Of a stretch of DNA of 5,352 nt, positions 1 through 4,815 are shown piece by piece. Position 1 is the stretch's first letter. The number at the start of each line of letters is the position of its first letter. The position numbers were made by a program, and so were the translations under genes. The notes below the pieces were generated by a model. It ran no database searches. It saw nothing but the letters and a program-made list of their open reading frames with translations, and was not told the origin of the DNA. Where the stretch lies: assembly GCA_039029535.1 (NCBI GenBank), contig JBCCFW010000283.1, positions 1 through 5,352 on the forward strand, given 5' to 3'. Origin of the DNA: JBCCFW01 sp039029535 (GTDB taxonomy: Bacteria; Acidobacteriota; JBCCFW01).

Positions 1-915
1 ACTGATGCCCAGCCGACGCGCGGCTCGCGTCCGGTTGCCCGACGACATCTCCAGGGCCTCGAGGATCTTCTTCCGCTCGGCCCGCTCCCGCGCGGAGCGA
101 AGAGTGGTCTGCCGCTGCGGGTAAAGCACTTCGTCGTCCACGTGTCGCACTCGCGGTGGCAGGTGCTTGGGAGCCAGTGGCTCGCCGGGCCGGCAGAGAA
201 CGAGCGCGTGACGGCAGGCGTTCTCCAGCTCCCGCACGTTGCCCGGCCAGGCGTGGCGACCCAGCGCGCGTCGAAAGCTCTCCGAAACCATCTCGGTCGA
301 GCCCGGTCGATGGTGCTCGAGGATCGAATGAGCGATCAGGTCGATGTCCTCCCCCCGCTCGCGCAAGGGAGGGACCTCGAGCGTGAAGACCGAGATGCGG
401 TAGTACAGGTCCTCCCGAAACGTCCCCTCCCGTACCAACGCCGGCAAGTCCCGATGCGTCGCGCAGACGACCCGCACGTCCACCCGCACGACGCGGTCCG
501 CTCCCACCGGACGCAGCTCGCCGAGCTGCAAGATCCTCAAGAGCTTGGCCTGGAGCGCGAGGTCGAGGTCACCGATCTCGTCGATGAGCAGGGTCCCACC
601 GTCCGCCCGCTTGAACAGGCCCTCGCGACGTCGGGTCGCCCCGGTGAACGCGCCCGCCTCGTGGCCGAACAACTCCGACTCGAGCAGGGTCGACGGCCTG
701 GCCGCTGCGTTCACCGGCAGGAAGGGTCCGTCCCAGCGACTGCCCTCCTGGTGGAGGAAGCGCGCCAGCACCTCCTTGCCGGTCCCGCTCTCTCCCGTCA
801 GCAGCACCGGCACGTCGCTGAGCGCCACCGCCTCGGCCTGCCTCAACAGGTCCCGAAAGACCGGGCTCTGTCCGATCGGCTCCGCCTTCTTCCTTCGTCG
901 TCCTCGTCGTCTCAT
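1..915 (-). CDS. Sigma-54 interaction AAA+ activator with Fis-type HTH, no sensory domain; C-terminus cut by window edge
   Basis: This is a bacterial enhancer-binding protein that hydrolyses ATP to open sigma-54 RNA polymerase complexes. I translated 305 residues from ATG 915 to the window edge. Visible motifs are Walker A GESGTGKE (41-48), the sigma-54 contact loop GAFTGA (88-93), Walker B LLIDEIGD (109-116), a sensor I-like CATHRDL (151-157), the arginine-finger region FREDLYYR (167-173) and sensor II WPGNVREL (223-230). A Fis-type DNA-binding helix region begins near 282 (SSGNRTRAARRLGIS) and is cut, probably about 20 residues short of the end. The start is supported by GGAGGGG nine bases upstream. 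Only about 12 mostly basic residues precede the AAA+ core, so there is no receiver, PAS or GAF domain, as in PspF. The frame stays open back to the thioredoxin stop codon, but codon use there looks non-coding. Family assignment is firm; the target genes are unknown. Confidence 0.95.
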   Translation of the reverse strand, partial: MRRRGRRRKKAEPIGQSPVFRDLLRQAEAVALSDVPVLLTGESGTGKEVLARFLHQEGSRWDGPFLPVNAAARPSTLLESELFGHEAGAFTGATRRREGLFKRADGGTLLIDEIGDLDLALQAKLLRILQLGELRPVGADRVVRVDVRVVCATHRDLPALVREGTFREDLYYRISVFTLEVPPLRERGEDIDLIAHSILEHHRPGSTEMVSESFRRALGRHAWPGNVRELENACRHALVLCRPGEPLAPKHLPPRVRHVDDEVLYPQRQTTLRSARERAERKKILEALEMSSGNRTRAARRLGIS

Positions 916-923
916 GGCTCGTG

Positions 924-930
924 CCCCTCC
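924..930 (-). promoter_or_regulatory. Ribosome binding site of the sigma-54 activator
   Basis: GGAGGGG on the minus strand lies eight to nine bases before ATG 915. It is the strongest Shine-Dalgarno match in the window. It decides the start of a gene whose frame is otherwise open for another 52 codons upstream. Confidence 0.75.
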
Positions 931-942
931 ACGACGGGAGAG

Positions 943-959
943 AAGCAGGAGCCATGCCA
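943..959 (-). promoter_or_regulatory. Candidate sigma-54 (-24/-12) promoter of the activator gene
   Basis: The minus strand reads TGGCATGGCTCCTGCTT. Against the sigma-54 consensus TGGCACG-N4-TTGCW it matches 10 of 12 defined positions, and it keeps the essential GG-N10-GC spacing. Transcription would start near 933, giving a leader of about 18 bases that still contains the ribosome binding site at 930-924. The site sits directly before a sigma-54 activator gene, which suggests autoregulation. The match is seen in the sequence; function is inferred. Confidence 0.4.
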
Positions 960-996
960 GCGGCTTGACCGCCCCTAAGGGCAGCTCACGGTGCGA

Positions 997-1014
997 CGGG
1001 AGGAAAGCCTCCCG
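997..1014. repeat. Perfect 7-bp inverted repeat between the thioredoxin and activator genes
   Basis: CGGGAGG-N4-CCTCCCG can form a hairpin with a 7-bp GC stem and a 4-base loop. No T-run follows on the minus strand, so it is not a classical intrinsic terminator. It lies about 65-80 bases upstream of the proposed sigma-54 start site, so it could equally be an operator or enhancer half of an activator binding site. Confidence 0.5.
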
Positions 1015-1028
1015 GAAGGATCTCGCCA

Positions 1029-1050
1029 CCTGGGAAGAAGTCTGCCCAGG
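1029..1050. repeat. Inverted repeat just downstream of the thioredoxin gene
   Basis: CCTGGG-N10-CCCAGG forms a 6-bp stem that can extend by two pairs past one mismatch. It begins 21 bases after the thioredoxin stop codon. It could be a weak terminator or 3'-end stabilising hairpin for the tol-pal transcript, although no U-tract follows. It could also be an upstream activator site for the next gene. Confidence 0.4.
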
Positions 1051-1071
1051 CCGCGGCTGGCAAGGACGGGC

Positions 1072-1836
1072 TCAGCCGGACTTGTTGGCCTTCAGCTCGT
1101 CGAGCATCCGCTCGATCTCGCGCTCGAGACGCAGGCCGTTCACGCCCACCTTCTCGATGGTGCCGTCCGGGTTGACGAGGACGGTGCGAGGGATGCCCCG
1201 CACGCCATAGGTCTTCGCGACCTCGTTGGCCCAGTGCTTGCCGTCGAAGTACTGCGGCCAGTCGAGCCCCTGGGCCTTCACGTACTTGTCGAGGCTCTGC
1301 TTGTTCTTGTCGAGCGAGACCCCGACGAGCTGGAACGGGTCGTTCGCGTGCTGCTCGTTGATCTTCTTGAGGTGCGGCATGGACGTGCGGCACGGACCAC
1401 ACCAGGTCGCCCAGAAGTCGATGAGCACGACCTTGCCTCGGTAATCCGAGAGCTTCTTCGTCTCGCCGCTGGCGGTCGTGACCTCGAAGTCCGGGGCCTC
1501 GCGTCCCGGCCGAGCGGGCCCACCCCGCCGCGCCTGGCCCGACGTGGCCTTGGGCTTCGTCTCCATGGCGGGCTTCGCCCGGATTCGACCGCGCGTCTTC
1601 TCGAGATCGACGAGGTCCACCGTGAGGGAGTGCTGCACGCCCTCGGTGTCGGTGTAGAGCACTCGACCGAAAGCGATGACCGGGAGCTCGCGACACGGGA
1701 TGCGCTTGCCCGTCTTGAGCACGACGGCCGGACCGTCCGCCGCCGACTTCGCGTCCTGGGCCAGGACCGGCATGGCCGGCCCAGCGACGAGGAGAGCCCC
1801 CAGCAAGACGACGAACGAGATCCGCATGCTGCTCAC
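1072..1836 (-). CDS. Secreted TlpA-like thioredoxin with an N-terminal beta-rich module
   Basis: This is a predicted periplasmic thiol-disulfide oxidoreductase of the TlpA/ResA class. The 254 residues start with a signal peptide (about 1-27, hydrophobic core FVVLLGALLVAG, likely cleavage after VLA). Next comes a short module at about 37-82 (VVLKTGKRIPC to VDLEKTR), a basic linker (83-112), and a thioredoxin fold from about 113. The catalytic motif is WCGPC at 145-149 (Cys146, Cys149) inside DFWATWCGPC, and the cis-proline region GIPRTV is at 214-219. GTG 1836 overlaps the cpoB stop as GTGA, implying translational coupling; ATG 1827, three codons in, is an alternative start. The substrate is unknown. 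TlpA relatives act in cytochrome c maturation or keep periplasmic thiols reduced. Cys48 in the N-terminal module is an extra cysteine. The thioredoxin class is certain; the role beside Tol-Pal is inferred only from position. Confidence 0.92.
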   Translation of the reverse strand: MSSMRISFVVLLGALLVAGPAMPVLAQDAKSAADGPAVVLKTGKRIPCRELPVIAFGRVLYTDTEGVQHSLTVDLVDLEKTRGRIRAKPAMETKPKATSGQARRGGPARPGREAPDFEVTTASGETKKLSDYRGKVVLIDFWATWCGPCRTSMPHLKKINEQHANDPFQLVGVSLDKNKQSLDKYVKAQGLDWPQYFDGKHWANEVAKTYGVRGIPRTVLVNPDGTIEKVGVNGLRLEREIERMLDELKANKSG

Positions 1837-2819
1837 ATCAACCCCAGGCTTTCGAGCTTGCGACGAGCCAGCCGACCCGCCTGCGTCCCCGCATGACGAT
1901 CGACCGTGCGCTGAAGCTGCAGGATCGCGTCGGCCACGCGGTTCATGGAGAGGTAGGTGACGCCCAGCTTGTAGCTGGCGTCGGGCACCTTGTCACCCTG
2001 CGGATGGTCCTCGAGGACGCGCTTGAACGCCGCCACCGCCTGATCGGTCTGACCACCCGACAGCGCCGCCTCGCCCATGAAGTAGCGCGCGTCGTCGGCC
2101 AGCTCCGAGACCGGGTGCAGCATGAGGAACTCCTCGAAGCCCTCCATGGCCAGAGCATGCTCACCTCGACCGTGGTCGGCCAGCGCCTCCCGGAAGAGCT
2201 CTTCGGGATCCACCGGCGGCGACACGAGGGTCCCGTCGACGCCACTCGTCGGGGTCGCTGGCACCGTCGCGGGCCAGCCCCCTTCCAGCGAGCCCGCCGG
2301 CTCGCTCGGCGAGGACTCCCAGGGCGAGCGCAGGTCGCCCACCGGCGCGGGCTCGGTCGTCCCGCCCAGACCACCGGCCATGACCGGAGGCGGCGCGTCG
2401 TGGCCGCCCATCGGCTGCTCCATCGGGTGGGGCACCGCGGGCCGGCTCTGCGGCTGACCGAATACCTGCTGATGCCGGAACAGCGACTCGATCTTGTCGG
2501 AGAGCACCGAGAGCCGACGCTGGGTCTCGGCCTGATTCTCGAAGAGCACCCGCACGTCGCCGTCGACGGCGTCGAGCCGCGCAGCCAGGTCGGCCGGGCT
2601 CTGACGACCCGGCAGGTCGACGCCGGTGTCGTCGCGGAGCCGAGCCAGCTCGGCGGCGAGCTCCTCGTTGCGACTGTTGGCCGTGGCGAGCTGCGCCTGG
2701 AGCTGACGCAGCTCCTGGGCGAGCAGGGCCACCTCGTCGCGCAAGCGCGCGCCCCGAGCCTCACCCACGGGAATGAGGAGCAGTGCCAGGAGGGGGACGG
2801 CGCGTCGCGCGATGCTCAT
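1833..2819 (-). CDS. cpoB: CpoB/YbgF, coiled-coil and TPR periplasmic Tol-Pal accessory protein
   Basis: CpoB coordinates Tol-Pal action with peptidoglycan synthesis at the division site and, in characterised species, binds TolA. The 328 residues comprise a signal peptide (about 1-24, core VPLLALLLIPVG), an N-terminal coiled coil with heptad-like leucines (about 25-62), a second helical stretch (about 76-115), a proline- and glycine-rich linker (about 120-205), and three TPR units (about 205-237, 240-275, 278-313). Clear TPR signatures are GRGEHALAMEGFEEFL, GQTDQAVAAFKRVLEDHP and NRVADAILQLQ. The start ATG is preceded by GGAAGG at 2834-2829, which overlaps the end of pal, so the two genes are tightly linked. 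At 328 residues it is longer than the roughly 260-residue E. coli protein, mainly because of the linker. Order and domains make the assignment strong. Confidence 0.93.
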   Translation of the reverse strand: MSIARRAVPLLALLLIPVGEARGARLRDEVALLAQELRQLQAQLATANSRNEELAAELARLRDDTGVDLPGRQSPADLAARLDAVDGDVRVLFENQAETQRRLSVLSDKIESLFRHQQVFGQPQSRPAVPHPMEQPMGGHDAPPPVMAGGLGGTTEPAPVGDLRSPWESSPSEPAGSLEGGWPATVPATPTSGVDGTLVSPPVDPEELFREALADHGRGEHALAMEGFEEFLMLHPVSELADDARYFMGEAALSGGQTDQAVAAFKRVLEDHPQGDKVPDASYKLGVTYLSMNRVADAILQLQRTVDRHAGTQAGRLARRKLESLGLM

Positions 2820-2825
2820 CAGTCG

Positions 2826-3425
2826 TTACCTTCCAAAGATGCGGAAGTGGGCCCGTCGGTTCTGGGCCCAAGCCGCCTCGTCGTGACCGATCGCGAAGGG
2901 GCGCTCCTCACCGAAGCTCACGACCTGCAGGCCGTTCGACGAGATGCCGGAGCTCACCAGGTAGTCGCGCACGGCGCGCGCACGGCGGTCACCGAGGGCC
3001 AGGTTGTACTCGGCGGTGCCGCGCTCGTCGCAGTGCCCCTCGATCAGGACCCGCAAGCCCTGGTGACGACGCAGGACCTGCACGTTGTTCGCGAGCGCCG
3101 CCCGTCCCTTCGCGTCGAGCGTGGACTTGTCGAAGCCGAAGAAGACCGGCATCAACTGAGACTCGACGTAGGAGATCTCGGCGTCCGACTCGGAGTAGCC
3201 GGGACGGCGATCGGGCGAGGCCGTGGACGGCGCCGTGCTGGTGCCGCGACCGAAGCTCGTGTCCTCGCCGACCTCCTCGGCTCCCGTGGTGGAGGAGACG
3301 TCGTCGCCACCGCCGGTCGTGGTGCGCTCGGCCTCACCGGTGCGACCGGCGCAACCGACGAGAAGACCGGCCGCGAGGAAGGTGACCAGGAGGAGCTGAA
3401 GGAGCCGTGCTGCGCTGCGATGCAT
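2826..3425 (-). CDS. pal: Pal, peptidoglycan-associated outer-membrane lipoprotein
   Basis: Pal anchors the outer membrane to peptidoglycan and is released or relocated by TolB. The 199 residues contain a lipoprotein signal peptide with lipobox LLVGC (21-25; Cys25 is the lipidated residue). A Ser/Thr/Gly-rich tether follows (about 26-85), then an OmpA-like peptidoglycan-binding domain (about 90-199). The signature IEGHCDERGTAEYNLALGDR begins at 128 and continues RARAVRDYL. It includes Asp133 and the paired arginines 147-148, the positions that contact diaminopimelate in this family. The strand VFFGFDKSTLD near 94 and the terminal RRAHFRI are also typical. Residue 27 is not aspartate, so the classical +2 Lol-avoidance residue is absent, as expected for an outer-membrane lipoprotein. 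The ribosome binding site is weak (GGGG nine bases before ATG). The gene sits six bases before cpoB. Assignment is secure. Confidence 0.96.
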   Translation of the reverse strand: MHRSAARLLQLLLVTFLAAGLLVGCAGRTGEAERTTTGGGDDVSSTTGAEEVGEDTSFGRGTSTAPSTASPDRRPGYSESDAEISYVESQLMPVFFGFDKSTLDAKGRAALANNVQVLRRHQGLRVLIEGHCDERGTAEYNLALGDRRARAVRDYLVSSGISSNGLQVVSFGEERPFAIGHDEAAWAQNRRAHFRIFGR

Positions 3426-3455
3426 CGTGGGAAACCCCGTGAAGAAACGACGAAA

Positions 3456-3478
3456 CCGAGTGAGATCATGTCACTCGG
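3456..3478 (-). terminator. Terminator-like or attenuator hairpin between tolB and pal
   Basis: CCGAGTGA-N7-TCACTCGG gives a perfect 8-bp stem with a 7-base loop. On the minus strand it is followed by TTTCGTCGTTTCTTC, a broken T-rich tract. It lies in the 108-base tolB-pal gap, 30 bases before the pal start. It could act as a partial terminator, a processing or stability element for the pal-cpoB message, or a pal leader structure. The stem is seen directly; function is inferred. Confidence 0.5.
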
Positions 3479-3516
3479 CCCGGCCGTGGGCCAAGCCGAG
3501 CGAAGGACGGGAATGG

Positions 3517-3531
3517 CCCGGAAAGACCGGG
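3517..3531 (-). repeat. Small hairpin directly after the tolB stop codon
   Basis: CCCGG-N5-CCGGG forms a 5-bp GC stem two bases downstream of the tolB TGA. It is flanked by two copies of CGGGAAT (plus-strand 3508-3514 and 3528-3534). A further GGCCC-N6-GGGCC stem lies at 3477-3492. With the 3456-3478 hairpin, the tolB-pal gap is densely structured. No U-tract follows this one. Confidence 0.35.
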
Positions 3532-3533
3532 AA

Positions 3534-4763
3534 TCAGCGGTACCAGTGCGGCTGGCGGTTGCTCCCGCCGCTGCCCAGGCGGCGCAGCCCCGAGCCGTCG
3601 AGACGACAGCTCCAGATGTCCCAGTCACCCCCGCGGTTGGAGGCGAAGGCGAGGAACTGACCGTCCGGCGACCAGCTCGGCGACTCGTGGTCGGCGTGGC
3701 CGGAAGTGACGAGCTGGACCCGCCCCGTGGCGAGCTCGAGGATGGCGACCTGGAACTTGCCCTGCCGTCGGCTGGAGAAGGCCAGCAAGGTGCCGTCCGG
3801 GCTGAATGCCGGCTCACCGTTGTAGCCCCCCTCGAAGGTGAGCCGTCGGACGTCGAGCCCCTCGGCGCTCATGAGATGCACCTGAGGCGTCCCCGAGCGG
3901 TCGGACTGGAAGGCGACCTGGGCCCCGCTGGGTGACCAGGCCGGCGAGACGTCGATGGCCGGGTTCTCGGTCAGCCGTCGCATCCCGCTCCCGTCGAGAC
4001 GGCTCACGTAGATCTCGGCGTTGCCCTGGAACGACGCCGAGAACGCCAGGCGGCCCCCGTCGGGAGACACTGCCGCGGCCTGGTTGAGGCCTTCCTGACT
4101 GAGCAGCCGTCGCACGTCGCCAGTCTCGCGGTCGATGCGGTAGATGCCGGGCAGGCCGTCGACGAACGACGTGAAGTAGAGCGCCTTCCCGTCGAGGGAG
4201 ACCTCGGGCGAAAGCACGAGGGCACCGTCGTGGGTGACCTGCAACGGGCGCGCGCCGTCGCTGTCCATGACGTGAACGTCGCTGCTGCGACCGAGGGTGC
4301 TCACGTAGGCGATCCGACTGTCGAAGCTGCCCGGCTCACCCGTGAAGACCTCGATGATCGCGTCGGCGATGCGATGGGCGATGCGTCGCAGGCTCGACTG
4401 GGTGCCGCTCCAGCGCTTGGCCAGGAGGACGGGACCGCCGTCGCCCTCGCGCAGGCTCACGGTGACGACGTGCTTCTCCCCCACCTTCTCGACGAGACCG
4501 CGCAGCTCGTGCGCGTCGGGACCGGAGGCGCCCACGACGAACAAGCCCGAGTGCTCGAGGTCGCCGCCGAGAACCTCCCGCACGAGCTCAGCGGGGCCGG
4601 CGTCGCCCAGGAACTCGGTGATGCGCAGGGGGAAGCGCTCGATGCCGACGTCGGTGCCGACGTGGACCTCGTCGGGGAGCTGCGCCACGGCGGAGCTCGT
4701 CGTCAGCACGAGCACGAGGAAGGAAAGGACGAACGAGAGGGACGACCCGGGGTGAGCGTTCAC
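3534..4763 (-). CDS. tolB: TolB, periplasmic beta-propeller of the Tol-Pal system
   Basis: TolB is a periplasmic protein that binds Pal and TolA and couples energised TolA movement to Pal mobility. The 409 residues (about 430 in E. coli) have a signal peptide (about 1-28, core FVLSFLVLVLTTSSAVAQ) and the N-terminal alpha/beta domain (about 30-145, ending HRIADAIIEVFTGEPGSF). A six-bladed PD40-type propeller follows. Blade repeats include SPEVSLDGKALYFTS (185-199), AAVSPDGGRLAFSAS (230-244), PAWSPSGAQVAFQSDRSG (274-291), PAFSPDGTLLAFSS (318-331) and PSWSPDGQFLAFASNRGG (362-379). The blade-linking phrase RRLTENPAIDVSPAWSPSG is typical of TolB. The start is GTG, with only a weak GGCGG eight bases upstream and no better in-frame start between the preceding gene and this point. 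It follows the TolA-like gene by 52 bases. Assignment is secure from domain pattern and operon position. Confidence 0.96.
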   Translation of the reverse strand: MNAHPGSSLSFVLSFLVLVLTTSSAVAQLPDEVHVGTDVGIERFPLRITEFLGDAGPAELVREVLGGDLEHSGLFVVGASGPDAHELRGLVEKVGEKHVVTVSLREGDGGPVLLAKRWSGTQSSLRRIAHRIADAIIEVFTGEPGSFDSRIAYVSTLGRSSDVHVMDSDGARPLQVTHDGALVLSPEVSLDGKALYFTSFVDGLPGIYRIDRETGDVRRLLSQEGLNQAAAVSPDGGRLAFSASFQGNAEIYVSRLDGSGMRRLTENPAIDVSPAWSPSGAQVAFQSDRSGTPQVHLMSAEGLDVRRLTFEGGYNGEPAFSPDGTLLAFSSRRQGKFQVAILELATGRVQLVTSGHADHESPSWSPDGQFLAFASNRGGDWDIWSCRLDGSGLRRLGSGGSNRQPHWYR

Positions 4764-4815
4764 GCGAGAGACCGCCGTGCGAGGAGGGGGACCGGGGCGA
4801 CGGGACGACGACCCG

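Noticed and set aside
569..955. A 128-codon minus-strand frame overlapping the activator
   Set aside because: It is in a different frame from the AAA+ protein, is rich in Gly, Arg and Ala, and shows no motif.
142..978. A 278-codon open frame on the plus strand
   Set aside because: It is the antisense shadow of the sigma-54 activator. The minus-strand reading has every AAA+ motif intact, whereas this one is low-complexity.
916..1071. An N-terminal extension of the sigma-54 activator through the open upstream frame
   Set aside because: The frame is open back to the thioredoxin stop, but its codons have fewer G/C third positions than the real genes and no domain. The strong ribosome binding site before ATG 915 fits the short form.
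1893..3935. A 680-codon open frame on the plus strand
   Set aside because: It runs antisense across cpoB, pal and the end of tolB, which are all clearly recognised genes. Its product has no recognisable domain and is rich in Arg, Gly, Ala and Val. Long antisense frames are expected in GC-rich coding DNA.
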